NCBI RefSeq assembly: GCF_003602235.1
Contig: NZ_QZVS01000096.1
Coordinates: 124,001-188,000 of the forward strand
Source of the DNA: Cryobacterium melibiosiphilum
Lineage (GTDB): Bacteria > Actinomycetota > Actinomycetes > Actinomycetales > Microbacteriaceae
DNA: 64,000 bases
Reading direction: 5' to 3'
Both the position numbers and the translations under genes were made by a program. The stretch's first letter is position 1; every line of letters begins with the position of its first letter. Below are positions 49,462 to 58,241 of the stretch, in pieces. The notes below the pieces were generated by a model. The model searched no databases. It saw only the letters and a list, made by a program, of their open reading frames with translations, and was not told where the DNA came from.

Positions 49462-50427
49462 CTACTCGCAGACCCGCAGCACGATCTTGCCGCGGGTGTG
49501 GCCCTGCTCGATCTGTCGGTGGGCGGATGCCCCCTCGGCCAGGTCGAAGACCCGGTCCACGTGTGCGCGCACCAGGCCGGCGTCGAGCAGCTCGGAGATC
49601 TTCTCGAGGGTGTGCCGGTCGGAAGACACTCGAAAGCCGGTCGCCCGCACGCCGGCGGCCGCGGCGTCATCGGCCATGGTGGGCCAGCTGCCGGTCGGCG
49701 CGTTGACGAGCAGGCCGTCGGGCTTCAGCACCGCGAGGGACCGGGTGCCGGTGTTGTCGTGCACGTTGCCGATCAGGTCGATCACGGTGTCGAAGCCGCT
49801 CAGCTGCTCATCGAAACGGCCCGCGGTGTAGTCGAAGACCTCGTCGGCACCGAGCTCCCGCAGGAACTCAAGGTTGCGGGTCGATCCCGTGGCCGTGACC
49901 TGGGCGCCCTGGGTGTGGGCGAACTGCACCGCGAAGTGGCCGACGCCGCCGCTGCCAGCGTGGATGAGCATCCGCTGCCCGGCCGCTGCCTGGGCCGTTT
50001 CGACGACCATGCCCCACGCCGTGAGCGCGGCGAGCGGCACGGCCGCCGCCTCGACGTGGCTCAGCCGGGCCGGTTTGCGGGCGACGCTGAGCGCCGTGAC
50101 GGCAAGGTATTCGGCGAAGCTGCCATTCGTGCGGGGAAAACGGGTCATGCCGTAGACGGCGTCGCCCGGCTGCAGGTGGAACGCGGGATAGGGCGAGGTG
50201 ACGACAACGCCGCTGAAGTCGTAGCCGAGGATCGCGGGGAAACCGGCGATCTCGGAGGCGGCACCCTTGCCCGCGCGAATCTTCGCGTCGATCGGGTTCA
50301 CGCTCGCGGCCATCACGCGCACGATGAGTTCATCGAAGATGGCCGTGGGGGTGGGCACGGAGGCAAGGTGCAGCTCGTCGGCATCTCCCGTCTGGTCGAT
50401 CACGAGGGCACGCATGGTCGTGGGCAT
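49462..50427 (-). CDS. Zinc-independent MDR quinone/enoyl oxidoreductase
   Basis: 321 residues from ATG 50427; ATGs at 50445 and 50415 are alternatives and the upstream AGAGAG does not decide. Medium-chain dehydrogenase fold: MRALVIDQTGDADELHLASVPTP, NPIDAKIRAG, GYDFSGVVV, NADP Rossmann motif HAGSGGVGHFAVQFA, terminal GKIVLRV. The cysteine and histidine ligands of zinc alcohol dehydrogenases are missing, so it belongs to the quinone oxidoreductase (QOR) group. Reduces quinones or alpha,beta-unsaturated carbonyls with NADPH. Seven bases from the convergent sipW stop. Confidence 0.86.
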   Translation of the reverse strand: MPTTMRALVIDQTGDADELHLASVPTPTAIFDELIVRVMAASVNPIDAKIRAGKGAASEIAGFPAILGYDFSGVVVTSPYPAFHLQPGDAVYGMTRFPRTNGSFAEYLAVTALSVARKPARLSHVEAAAVPLAALTAWGMVVETAQAAAGQRMLIHAGSGGVGHFAVQFAHTQGAQVTATGSTRNLEFLRELGADEVFDYTAGRFDEQLSGFDTVIDLIGNVHDNTGTRSLAVLKPDGLLVNAPTGSWPTMADDAAAAGVRATGFRVSSDRHTLEKISELLDAGLVRAHVDRVFDLAEGASAHRQIEQGHTRGKIVLRVCE

Positions 50428-50480
50428 CTCTCTGAAAGTCAGCATGAGGCCCAGTCTGGCGCATGCACCCGCCGACGCGG

Positions 50481-51227
50481 TTACCGGTCGTTGTAGGGAT
50501 TGTCGGGGCCGCCGTGGCGGTCGCCCTCCGGAGCCCGGTGCGGCACCCCGCGTCGGGCGGCTCGCTCGGTGGCCTGGCGGTTCAGAATCTCGATCAGGTC
50601 GTTGGCAAAACCGACCAGGATCGCGATCTGGTCCTCGTCCCGCTCGATCCACTGAAACTCGGGCACGTCGCTGATGGGCACGAAGTTCTCGTGCTGCTCC
50701 CACACCAGCAGGGTGCGGTCGGCGCCGAGCACGTACTGCTGCCACCAGACCTGGCGCAGGTAGTTGCGGGGAATGCTGCGCCACGCCTTGCTCGTGGTCT
50801 TGATCTCGCACAGCTCAAGGGTTCCCGCGGTGCCAGGGCCCACGCCGTCGGGGGTCGCCAGATGGCGAGGCGCGTCGGCGGCATGAAAGAGGTTGGTACT
50901 GGGCTCGATGCCGTAGTTCTGCAGAACCCAGTCGGCGATCACGGGTTCGCGCGCACGACCGTGGTCGGTGAAAGTATTGCCGCCGAAGTTCGACCGGTTC
51001 ATTTTGTCGTTGGCGGCGTTCTGCACGGATTTGGGGGTCGCGAGTTTGGCGACATCCGTTGCCGTGATGCCCTGGTTGCGGGCGCGCATCCAGGCGACGC
51101 GGTCGGTGGAATCGGCGACGATGCGCAGCGTGTGCGGGGCGATGAACTGCGGCAGGGCCGCGGGTGCCGGTGCCGATTCCGGTGCGGAGCCCTCCAGATC
51201 GAAGAGGGCAAGCAGGGTATGAGGCAC
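50481..51227 (-). CDS. YqaJ-family exonuclease/recombinase domain protein
   Basis: 248 residues from GTG 51227 with GGAGAA upstream. PD-(D/E)XK nuclease of the lambda-exonuclease/YqaJ type: NQGITATDVAKL, GRAREPVIADWV (Glu94), ATPDG (Asp127), LCEIKTTSKAW (Glu141, Lys143) and LRQVWWQQYVLGAD. The Glu-x-Lys pair with the preceding Asp is the metal site. In phages it works with a single-strand annealing protein; none is adjacent and no other phage gene is seen, so it looks like a domesticated chromosomal nuclease, common in this order. Confidence 0.82.
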   Translation of the reverse strand: MPHTLLALFDLEGSAPESAPAPAALPQFIAPHTLRIVADSTDRVAWMRARNQGITATDVAKLATPKSVQNAANDKMNRSNFGGNTFTDHGRAREPVIADWVLQNYGIEPSTNLFHAADAPRHLATPDGVGPGTAGTLELCEIKTTSKAWRSIPRNYLRQVWWQQYVLGADRTLLVWEQHENFVPISDVPEFQWIERDEDQIAILVGFANDLIEILNRQATERAARRGVPHRAPEGDRHGGPDNPYNDR

Positions 51228-51292
51228 CCCGCTATTCTCCCTCTCTTGCCGAACGTCGCGCGCCACCGAGCCCGGCGCGCCCGACGGCAGGG

Positions 51293-51601
51293 TTAGGAGT
51301 CGGTGCCGAACTCGCGATCGATGAGTGACTGCACGTCACGGTCGAGGACATCGATGCGCGCGCTGACCTCGGCCAGGCTGGCTCTCATCTCGGCCCGGTC
51401 TGCCCTCATCTCGGCCCGCACAACGGCGAATTCGGCGGTCATCTCGGCGCGCAGCCCGCGGAATTCGGCCTGCATCTCGTTCCGCAGTCCGCCGATTTGA
51501 ACCGTGATGGTGCGGTTGACCTGACCGGTCAGGGCCGCGATCGTGCCGAACAGGGCAGCGGCGAGAACGCCGATGACCGTCCAGACCTGCGGTTCCGTCA
51601 T
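51293..51601 (-). CDS. Small membrane protein with coiled coil
   Basis: 102 residues from ATG 51601 with GGAGGGG upstream. One membrane helix (about 5-26, VWTVIGVLAAALFGTIAALTG) followed by a regular coiled coil with repeated RAEM-RAxx heptads (about 35-95) containing several near-identical RAEMRA units. Two-part design similar to small scaffold proteins; function unknown. Same strand as YqaJ, 65 bp upstream. Confidence 0.72.
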   Translation of the reverse strand: MTEPQVWTVIGVLAAALFGTIAALTGQVNRTITVQIGGLRNEMQAEFRGLRAEMTAEFAVVRAEMRADRAEMRASLAEVSARIDVLDRDVQSLIDREFGTDS

Positions 51602-51797
51602 CGTCACCCCTCCAGTGTGCATCCCGAACAGGGCACACGCTAGACCCGCCGCGGCGCGAAACACACGTCCGGGAGCCATCCGTGGAGAACCCCGCACAGT
51701 TCCGGCCTGTGGAGAGATCGCGCAATCGTTGTCTCCGCGTAACCTGGGCCCGATAGCGTGGCAGTACGTAACCAGATGCACCAGATGGGGGTCTGCC

Positions 51798-52943
51798 ATG
51801 TCGCATCCGATTCGATTCGCCCCGCTGAGATCAACGCTGAGATCAACCGCGACGGTGAGATCGACCGTGACCGTGGCTGCGTTCGCGGCCGTCTTGCTCC
51901 TGAGCGGATGCGCCGGCCAGGCCGGCCCCGGCGACTCGCGCGACGCGGCGCCCGCCGAGGTTGTCGCCGGAGTGGACTGTCAGGCGCCGAATCTGAACCA
52001 GGGCATGCCGGTCTACCCGTCAGCGCCGGAGCCGGCGACGGATGCCCCGGTGCGCCCCGACGCCCCGGCCGCCGGTGACGTGCCGGCCGGCTTCGACCCC
52101 GTCACGCTGTACCGGTGCACCTTCATGGACACGGTCGAAGACGAGCAGGGCCTGTGGTCCGCGGTCACCGTCGAGACGCTCACGGGCGATTTCACCCGGC
52201 TGGTCACGGCCCTCGCCGAACCCGATGACGAGCCGGTATTCAATCAGGCCTGCACGGCCGACATGGAATTGGTGCCCGATCTTTGGCTTGAAAACGCGGC
52301 CGGGGAGGCCATGCGGGTGGCCTGGCCGGTGACCGTGTGTGGCAAGACGAAACCCGCCACGCACGCCGTCGTCGATTCGTTCATGGTCACCGCGACCGAG
52401 AAGCTTCCGCTCACCCTGATCACGAGCCGTGAAGCTCTTGATGCCGGCTGCGCCATGCAGGGGTCGATCCCGCTGTGGGGCGGCCTGGAGCAAATCGAAT
52501 GGCCGCCGCTGGTCGCCGACGGTTCCCCGGCGGTCGTGGCTGAATCGGCGGGCACGACGCCCGCACCCGGCGCGCTGTGCCTCTACACGGTCGAACCCGG
52601 CCAGGGCGAGCTCGAGCCTATCCCGGGTGCCGATGCCGAGCTGCAACAGCAGCTGCAGGACTCTGCCGTGTTCATCGTCAACGGTGGCTTTTCCGGAGCC
52701 GTGACGTTGCCGGCCGCCACCCGTGCGCTTCTGGAGGGCGCGGCATCCGGTGACGGTGCGCCCGCCGCCGACTGCGACACCGTGGCGTCGCGGTTCGCCC
52801 AGGTCGGGTCCTCCTCGTCGGGGTCGGCCGTGGTGACCGCTCCGGTCACGGTCGAACTCGACGGGTGTGAGCGCGTCTTCAGCTCGACCGGCACCGCCTG
52901 GCAGATGTCAGCCGAGCTGCGCGCGGCGCTCGCCGGCGTGTGA
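51798..52943 (+). CDS. Lipoprotein of unknown function
   Basis: 381 residues. Signal peptide with lipobox LLSGC (Cys38) after a hydrophobic core (VTVAAFAAVLLLSGCAG). The signal is preceded by an odd direct repeat in the DNA (CTGAGATCAACx twice and GTGAGATCGACC, 51826-51868), giving RSTLRSTATVRST. Mature part has eight or more cysteines spread over two similar halves (CQAPNLNQG.., CTFMDT.., QACTADMEL.., VCGKTK.., AGCAMQG.., LCLYTV), so probably disulfide-rich and extracytoplasmic. No family recognised. Divergent from the coiled-coil gene. Confidence 0.78.
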   Translation: MSHPIRFAPLRSTLRSTATVRSTVTVAAFAAVLLLSGCAGQAGPGDSRDAAPAEVVAGVDCQAPNLNQGMPVYPSAPEPATDAPVRPDAPAAGDVPAGFDPVTLYRCTFMDTVEDEQGLWSAVTVETLTGDFTRLVTALAEPDDEPVFNQACTADMELVPDLWLENAAGEAMRVAWPVTVCGKTKPATHAVVDSFMVTATEKLPLTLITSREALDAGCAMQGSIPLWGGLEQIEWPPLVADGSPAVVAESAGTTPAPGALCLYTVEPGQGELEPIPGADAELQQQLQDSAVFIVNGGFSGAVTLPAATRALLEGAASGDGAPAADCDTVASRFAQVGSSSSGSAVVTAPVTVELDGCERVFSSTGTAWQMSAELRAALAGV

Positions 52944-52965
52944 CACCGCGCCGGAGCATCCGCCT

Positions 52966-53090
52966 GCCCGTACCATTCGACGGCCCGTACCATTCGCTTG
53001 CCCGTACCATTCGACGGAGATCGACCGCTGCCGCGCTCACGCCGGGCATAATCGGCCGTCGGCGGCGCTCAACTCCGTCGAATGGTACAG
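52966..53090. repeat. Repeat element D: three direct copies, one inverted
   Basis: CCCGTACCATTCG at 52967, 52984 and 53001 (period 17), and the inverted CTCCGTCGAATGGTAC at 53073-53088, pairing over 16 bp without mismatch with 53004-53019. The loop is about 53 bp. Between the convergent lipoprotein and ABC ATPase genes. Same plan (direct copies plus one inverted) as the triads near 7-20 kb but different period and sequence. Confidence 0.85.
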
Positions 53091-53097
53091 GGGCGGG

Positions 53098-53769
53098 TCA
53101 GGCGACCTCTGTCAGCACGCCCTGCTTGATGTGCAGGCGGCGCTGGGCGCGGGCGGCGACGGCCGTGTCGTGGGTGACCACGATCAGGGTGAGGCCGCGG
53201 TCACGCCAGAGGCCCTCGAGCAGCTCCATGATGTCGTCACGGGTGTCCTCGTCGAGGTTACCGGTGGGTTCGTCGGCGAGCAGCACGGTCGGTTCCTTCA
53301 CGAGCGCGCGGGCGATGGCGACCCGCTGCTGCTGGCCACCGCTGAGCTCAGCCGGCAGGTGGGTGAGGCGCTCGCCGAGGCCCACCGCCGCGAGCGCTTC
53401 AGCGGCCCGGGACTTGCGCTCGCTGGCCGGGATCCCGAGCGGCGCGAGGGCGGTCTCCACGTTTTCCTGCGCCGTGAGGGTCGGGATCAGGTTGAAGCCC
53501 TGAAAGACGAAGCCGATCTCGGTCGCCCGAATCTTGCCGAGCTTGCCGTCGCCGAGCGTCGAGAGGTTCGACGTGCCGAGCTCGACGGTGCCGTCGGTCG
53601 GCCGGTCGAGGGCTCCGAGCATCTGCAGCAGCGTGGACTTGCCGCCGCCGGTCGGGCCCTGGATGGCGACCATCTGGCCGTTGGGAATCGAGACGCTCAC
53701 GTTCTTGAGCGCGGTGACGGTGCGCTTACCCTGCGAATAGGTCTTGGTGACGTTGGTCAGTTCGTACAT
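53098..53769 (-). CDS. ABC transporter ATPase, MacB/LolD type
   Basis: 223 residues. Walker A GPTGGGKST (about 38-46; Thr-Gly-Gly instead of the usual Ser-Gly-Ser), Q-loop FVFQGFN, signature LSGGQQQRVAIARAL, Walker B LLADEPTGNLD, His in VVTHD. The DEPTGNLD form marks the MacB/LolD/FtsE group that drives FtsX-like permeases, moving lipids or peptides by mechanotransmission. Partner permease is 40 bp upstream on the same strand. Confidence 0.93.
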   Translation of the reverse strand: MYELTNVTKTYSQGKRTVTALKNVSVSIPNGQMVAIQGPTGGGKSTLLQMLGALDRPTDGTVELGTSNLSTLGDGKLGKIRATEIGFVFQGFNLIPTLTAQENVETALAPLGIPASERKSRAAEALAAVGLGERLTHLPAELSGGQQQRVAIARALVKEPTVLLADEPTGNLDEDTRDDIMELLEGLWRDRGLTLIVVTHDTAVAARAQRRLHIKQGVLTEVA

Positions 53770-53809
53770 GATGCTCTCCTATAAAGGTATGTAAGTGGAT
53801 GCCGCGGGG

Positions 53810-55294
53810 TTACGCGATGCTGCGCAGCGCCTCGGCGGGGCGCAGCGACGAGGCACGCCAGCCGCCGATCATGCCAGCGATGAGGCCACCCAGCACGGAG
53901 AGACCGACCGCGAGCAGGATGACGGAGAAGGTGACCGGCACGCTCAGCAGGATGTCGCTGGTGGCGGCCGCTGCCGCCGCCTCGCCGAAGCCGCCGGGTC
54001 CGCCGCCGGGGCCGCCCATGGCTTCGGTCGATGTCGCGGCGCCGGCCGTCAGGGTCGGGGCGACGAGGTTGATGACGAGGATGCCGGCCAGGCCGACCAC
54101 GATGCCGACGGCGCCACCGATGAGCCCCTGCACGAGCGATTCGCCGGCCACCTGCCGCACGATCTTGCCATTGCTCCAGCCGATGGCCTTGAGGGTTCCG
54201 AATTCCCGGGTGCGGCGGGTGACGCCGCTGATCGTGAACAGGATCGCGATCAGGAAGGCGGCGGCGAGCACGATCAGGGAGAGCCAGAGGCCCAGGTTCT
54301 TGACCAGGTCGGAGGCGCTGGAGAGCGATCCGGAGACGCTCGAGGCGAGGTCGGACTGAGTGTTGACCGTCGAGTCCGGCAGGGCCGTCTCGATGTCGGA
54401 CTGCACCTGGTTGATCGCGGTGGAGGCGCTCGCCTGCACGTAGATGTCGGAGACCTGGTCGGTCAGGCCCGAGAGGGTCTGCGCTACGTCGAGGGGGATG
54501 TACACGTTGGAAGCGGTCGCGGCATCCGCCGTCGTGGCGGTGACGAGGCCGACGATTTCGAAGTCGGTGTCGGCGATCGTCACGGTGTCACCGACGGCGA
54601 GCGAGGCGGTGGTCGCATAGCTGGAGTCGAGCACGGCGACGTTGGTGTCGGCATCCGCTGCGGCGAGGGTACGGCCCTCGGTGAGGGTCACCGAGGAGAG
54701 CGGACCGACGGCCTCATCGGCGGGGTCGAGGCCGAGCACGGTGAAGGAGTCGACGCTGAAGGCGCTTCCGCCGGCGCCGTCGGGCCCGCCGGCGGGGCGT
54801 TCGCCCGCGGCCGGCATCGTGCCGGTGGCTGCGGCATCGGTCGAGTCGGTCGCGGCCATGTCGGGTACTTCGCCGGCGAAGCTCGTGTTGCTCAGGGCGA
54901 GCGTCGCGGCGGCGGCGGAGACATTGTCGACGGTGGTGACGGTGTCGAGCGCGGAGGCGTCGAAGGTGGTGGTGCCGCGTTCGGGTTCGAGCCGGGATTG
55001 GCTGACGCTCGTGGTGCCGTCGGTGGTGGCGCCGTCGTCGGCGCCGAAGTCGAACCGCTGCGGTCCGCCGGTGCCGGCCTCGCCCTCGGTTGGGGCGACG
55101 GCTTCCTGGCTGACCGTGATGTCGGTGCCCACGCCGTATACGGATTCGAGCACGGTGGCCTGGGCGTTCTGCACGCCGGCCGAGACTGCGTTGACGATGA
55201 TGACCAGGGCAATCGCCAGCGCCATGCCGATCGCGACGATGGCGGTCTGCTTGCGGCGGCCCGCGAGTTCCCGTCGGAGGTAGGTGGTAAACAT
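53810..55294 (-). CDS. FtsX/MacB-like ABC permease
   Basis: 494 residues from ATG 55294 with TGGAG upstream. Four membrane helices in MacB order: one at about 19-40, a large extracytoplasmic domain (about 45-335), then three (about 350-375, 405-430, 455-480) with TREFGTLKAIGWSNGKIVRQVAGESLVQGLIGGAVG, the FtsX signature. The external domain is Thr/Asp-rich. With the ATPase it forms a transporter likely controlled by the divergent OmpR-type pair, a set-up usual for antimicrobial-peptide or envelope stress defence. Confidence 0.9.
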   Translation of the reverse strand: MFTTYLRRELAGRRKQTAIVAIGMALAIALVIIVNAVSAGVQNAQATVLESVYGVGTDITVSQEAVAPTEGEAGTGGPQRFDFGADDGATTDGTTSVSQSRLEPERGTTTFDASALDTVTTVDNVSAAAATLALSNTSFAGEVPDMAATDSTDAAATGTMPAAGERPAGGPDGAGGSAFSVDSFTVLGLDPADEAVGPLSSVTLTEGRTLAAADADTNVAVLDSSYATTASLAVGDTVTIADTDFEIVGLVTATTADAATASNVYIPLDVAQTLSGLTDQVSDIYVQASASTAINQVQSDIETALPDSTVNTQSDLASSVSGSLSSASDLVKNLGLWLSLIVLAAAFLIAILFTISGVTRRTREFGTLKAIGWSNGKIVRQVAGESLVQGLIGGAVGIVVGLAGILVINLVAPTLTAGAATSTEAMGGPGGGPGGFGEAAAAAATSDILLSVPVTFSVILLAVGLSVLGGLIAGMIGGWRASSLRPAEALRSIA

Positions 55295-55356
55295 GGGGCT
55301 CCAGTTCCGGCGACCGAGCGGGTCAGGATCACCAGAACCGACGCTAGGGAGGCCGT

Positions 55357-55394
55357 CTATGCCGAAACTATGGGGGATGTAAGAGTCGGCTATG
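55357..55394 (+). promoter_or_regulatory. OmpR-type direct-repeat operator, forward
   Basis: CTATG at 55357, 55368 and 55390, that is 11-bp steps with one degenerate step (GTAAG at 55379). Tandem half-sites one helical turn apart are typical of dimeric OmpR/PhoB regulators. Lies 63 bp from the permease start. Confidence 0.6.
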
Positions 55395-55458
55395 AATGAT
55401 GTGCCCCGCCGGTGAAGCGGATGCACCGGGCTGCCCCACAGGTAAGCCCAAGACCACC

Positions 55459-55474
55459 CATAGCCGGTTCATAG
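55459..55474 (-). promoter_or_regulatory. OmpR-type direct-repeat operator, reverse
   Basis: On the minus strand CTATG-AACCGG-CTATG, the same word and 6-bp spacing as the forward site, 24 bp before the response regulator start. Suggests autoregulation plus control of the transporter. Confidence 0.6.
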
Positions 55475-55497
55475 CAAAGCTGCGAATAATAGGAGTC

Positions 55498-56247
55498 ATG
55501 AGCACACGAGCCGTCCCCCAGTCGATCCATGGTCCGCGCCTGCACAAGGCCGACGGCAGCGCCATCCGCGTGCTGGTGGTCGACGACGAGCCCACGCTCA
55601 CCGACCTGCTCTCGATGGCCCTGCGTTACGAGGGCTGGGAGGTGCGCACCGCGGGGGAGGGCCGTCAGGCGCTCACGATCGCCCGCGAATTTCGGCCCGA
55701 CGCGATCGTGCTCGACATCATGCTGCCCGACATCGACGGCCTGCAGGTCTTGCAGCGGGTGCGCGCCGACGGCTCCGAAACCCCGGTGCTCTTTCTGACC
55801 GCCAAGGACTCCCTCGATGACCGGATCGCCGGCCTGACCGCCGGCGGTGACGATTACGTCACCAAACCGTTCAGCCTCGAAGAGGTCGTCGCCCGGCTGC
55901 GCGGCCTGATTCGCCGTTCGACCCTCGCCGTGGCCGAATCCACCGACCCGCGCATCAGCGTCGGCGATCTCACCCTCGACGAGGACAGCTATGAGGTGTT
56001 CCGCGACGGAACCCAGATCGAACTGACCGCGACCGAGTTCGAACTGCTCCGCTTTCTGATGCGCAATCCCCGCCGGGTGCTCAGCAAAGCGCAGATTCTC
56101 GACCGGGTGTGGAGCTACGACTTCGGGGGAAAATCATCCGTCGTCGAGATCTATATCTCCTACCTGCGCAAGAAGATCGACGCCGGCCGTGACCCGATGA
56201 TCCACACGGTGCGCGGCGCGGGCTACATGCTCAAGACCGCCCAGTGA
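55498..56247 (+). CDS. OmpR/PhoB-family response regulator
   Basis: 249 residues, AGGAG before ATG 55498. Receiver: VVDDEP (27-32), phospho-Asp73 in IVLDIMLPD, Lys in YVTKPF. Winged-helix output: ISVGDLTLDEDSYEVFRDGTQIELTATEFELLRFLMRNPRRVLSKAQILDRVW..VVEIYISYLRKKID..IHTVRGAGYML. The kinase GTG overlaps its stop. Divergent from the MacB/FtsX genes, with matched CTATG repeats in between. Confidence 0.95.
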   Translation: MSTRAVPQSIHGPRLHKADGSAIRVLVVDDEPTLTDLLSMALRYEGWEVRTAGEGRQALTIAREFRPDAIVLDIMLPDIDGLQVLQRVRADGSETPVLFLTAKDSLDDRIAGLTAGGDDYVTKPFSLEEVVARLRGLIRRSTLAVAESTDPRISVGDLTLDEDSYEVFRDGTQIELTATEFELLRFLMRNPRRVLSKAQILDRVWSYDFGGKSSVVEIYISYLRKKIDAGRDPMIHTVRGAGYMLKTAQ

Positions 56248-57776
56248 CCATCGATACGCCAGTGACCGTCCCGACGCCTGAAGCCGGGTCGAGGCCCCGC
56301 GCCGCGCGTGCGCCGTGGACCCTGCGCCGGCGCCTCGTGCTCGCCGTCGTCGGCCTGCTGGCGCTCGTCAGTATTGTGATCGGCGTGATCAGCGTGGCCA
56401 TTCTGCGCGGCAACCTGCTGACCGGCCTCGACACCCAGCTGCGCTCCGCGGCCGATCGTTCGGGCGCGGCCCTCGGCGGCAACGACGGTGACGGCGACGA
56501 CCGGGGCGGCTCGCTGCCCGGCCTGTTCGGCGCGCCGACCGCCGACAATATTCTGGGCGGTCCCGCCCAGCCGCCCGGCCTGCTCGCGCTCGTGTTCGAC
56601 GGCACGACCATCACGACCGGGTATACCAACGACGAAACCGGCGCGATCGAGTCCCTCAGCGCCAGCCAGGTCGCCGAGCTCGCCGAGCACGTGCGGGTCT
56701 CGACTCCGATGACCGTCGACCTGCACGGCTCCCTCGGGCACTACCGGGTGATCGCCGAGACCAGCCGCAGCGGGGTGGTCTACCTCGTCGGCCTGCCGTT
56801 GTCGACCGTCGACGGCACCGCCGCCCAGCTCGCCGCCATCATCGGCTTCGTCTCCCTCGGCGGACTGATCGGCGCGGCCGCCGTCGCCGCCTGGATCGTG
56901 CGCCTGGCCCTGCGCCCCCTGCAGCGCGTGACCGAGACGGCCGCACGGGTGTCCCGGCTGCCGCTCGACCGGGGCGAGGTCTCCCTCGTCGACCGGGTGC
57001 CGGCGGCCGACACCGACCCGCGCACCGAGGTCGGCCGGGTCGGCTCCGCCCTCAATCGCATGCTCGACCACGTCGACCTGGCCCTGGAGACCCGGCAGGC
57101 CAGCGAACGCAAGGTGCGCCAGTTCGTCGCGGATGCCAGCCACGAGCTGCGCACGCCCCTCGCTTCCATCCGTGGCTACTCAGAGCTCACCCGGCGCAGT
57201 GGCCAGGAGCTGCCGCCCGATGCCCTGCACGCGCTCGGCCGCATCGAATCGGAGTCGGTGCGCATGACCGGCCTCGTCGAAGACCTGCTGCTGCTCGCCC
57301 GCCTCGACGAGGGGCGTGAACTCGAGCAGAAGCCCGTCGACCTGACCATGCTGCTCGTCGACGCCGTCAGCGACGCCCACGCCGCCGGCCGCGACCACGT
57401 CTGGAACCTCGACCTGCCCGAAGAACCCGTCGAAGCGCTCGGCGACGCGCCGCGGCTGCACCAGGTGATTGCCAACCTGCTCGCCAACGCCCGCGTGCAC
57501 ACCGAACCCGGCACCACCGTCGAGGTAGCGCTCGCCGCCGACGACGGCCGCGCCGTGATCACGATCACCGACAACGGCCCCGGCATCCCCGAGGATCTCA
57601 AAGCGACCCTGTTCGAGCGCTTCGCCCGCGGAGACTCGTCACGGTTCCGCGGCACCGGAAGCACGGGCCTCGGACTCTCCATCGTGGAGGCCGTCGTCAC
57701 CGCGCACCACGGCGAGGTCACGGTCGACAGCGAACCCGGTCGCACGGCCTTCCGTGTCTCCTTGCCGCTGGCCTGA
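56244..57776 (+). CDS. Sensor histidine kinase (HAMP, HisKA)
   Basis: 510 residues from GTG 56244 (GTGA overlap). Helix 31-55, extracytoplasmic sensor 56-193 rich in Gly and Asp (GGNDGDGDDRGG), helix 194-219, HAMP, HisKA with FVADASHELRTPLASIRGY (His300), HATPase motifs NLLANARVHT, DNGPGI, GTGSTGLGLSIV. Classic two-helix kinase with a periplasmic-side sensor, paired with the preceding regulator. Cognate output is probably the MacB/FtsX exporter. Confidence 0.95.
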   Translation: MTIDTPVTVPTPEAGSRPRAARAPWTLRRRLVLAVVGLLALVSIVIGVISVAILRGNLLTGLDTQLRSAADRSGAALGGNDGDGDDRGGSLPGLFGAPTADNILGGPAQPPGLLALVFDGTTITTGYTNDETGAIESLSASQVAELAEHVRVSTPMTVDLHGSLGHYRVIAETSRSGVVYLVGLPLSTVDGTAAQLAAIIGFVSLGGLIGAAAVAAWIVRLALRPLQRVTETAARVSRLPLDRGEVSLVDRVPAADTDPRTEVGRVGSALNRMLDHVDLALETRQASERKVRQFVADASHELRTPLASIRGYSELTRRSGQELPPDALHALGRIESESVRMTGLVEDLLLLARLDEGRELEQKPVDLTMLLVDAVSDAHAAGRDHVWNLDLPEEPVEALGDAPRLHQVIANLLANARVHTEPGTTVEVALAADDGRAVITITDNGPGIPEDLKATLFERFARGDSSRFRGTGSTGLGLSIVEAVVTAHHGEVTVDSEPGRTAFRVSLPLA

Positions 57777-57788
57777 ATCCCGGCCGCG

Positions 57789-58241
57789 CTAGGGCGTGTT
57801 GAGCTGGGCCAGCAGCCGCCGCAGCTCGTGCAGGTCTTCGGTGCTCCAGCTGGACAGGCGGCGGTGCACGATCGCCGTGTCGCCCGCGCGCAACTCGTCG
57901 AGCTTGGCCACGGCCAAGGGAGTCACGGCCAGGAAATGTGCGCGACCATCATTCGGATCGGGCTGCGTTTCCACCAGGCCCAGCTCGCAGAGCGGTTTGG
58001 TATGCCGGCTGATGACACTCTTATCCACCGCGAGCAGCGTGGCGAGGCCGCTCGCGTGGGTCGGCCCGTTGCGGGACAGCTGCCGCAGAATTCTGAGGCC
58101 GAAGGCCTGCAACCGGGGATCGATGCGTGCGGCTCCCTCGCGCTGGCTGGCGCGAATGCTGCTGGCAAGCACGTTCATCTCCTCGACGACTTCGGTGATC
58201 ATGGCGCTCGTCTCGGGCTTCTCATTCGCACTCTCAGTCAC
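57789..58241 (-). CDS. MarR-family regulator
   Basis: 150 residues from GTG 58241, overlapping the efflux pump stop by eight bases, so translated from the same mRNA. MarR winged helix: LRILRQLSRNGPTHASGLATLLAVDKSVISRHTKPLCELGLVETQPDPNDGRAHFLAVTPLA (about 48-108). It most likely represses the pump-regulator operon through the two TGACA/TGTCA palindromes in the pump promoter, and a pump substrate would relieve this. Confidence 0.93.
   Translation of the reverse strand: MTESANEKPETSAMITEVVEEMNVLASSIRASQREGAARIDPRLQAFGLRILRQLSRNGPTHASGLATLLAVDKSVISRHTKPLCELGLVETQPDPNDGRAHFLAVTPLAVAKLDELRAGDTAIVHRRLSSWSTEDLHELRRLLAQLNTP

Noticed and set aside
50481-51227. Prophage remnant around the YqaJ nuclease
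   Set aside because: No annealing protein, integrase, structural or lysis gene nearby; neighbours are ordinary chromosomal genes.
52966-53090. CRISPR array
   Set aside because: Units are 13-17 bp with almost no spacer and one copy is inverted; no cas genes in the window.
53795-55399. 534-codon open frame on the plus strand
   Set aside because: Gly/Asp/Arg low-complexity shadow of the FtsX-like permease on the opposite strand.
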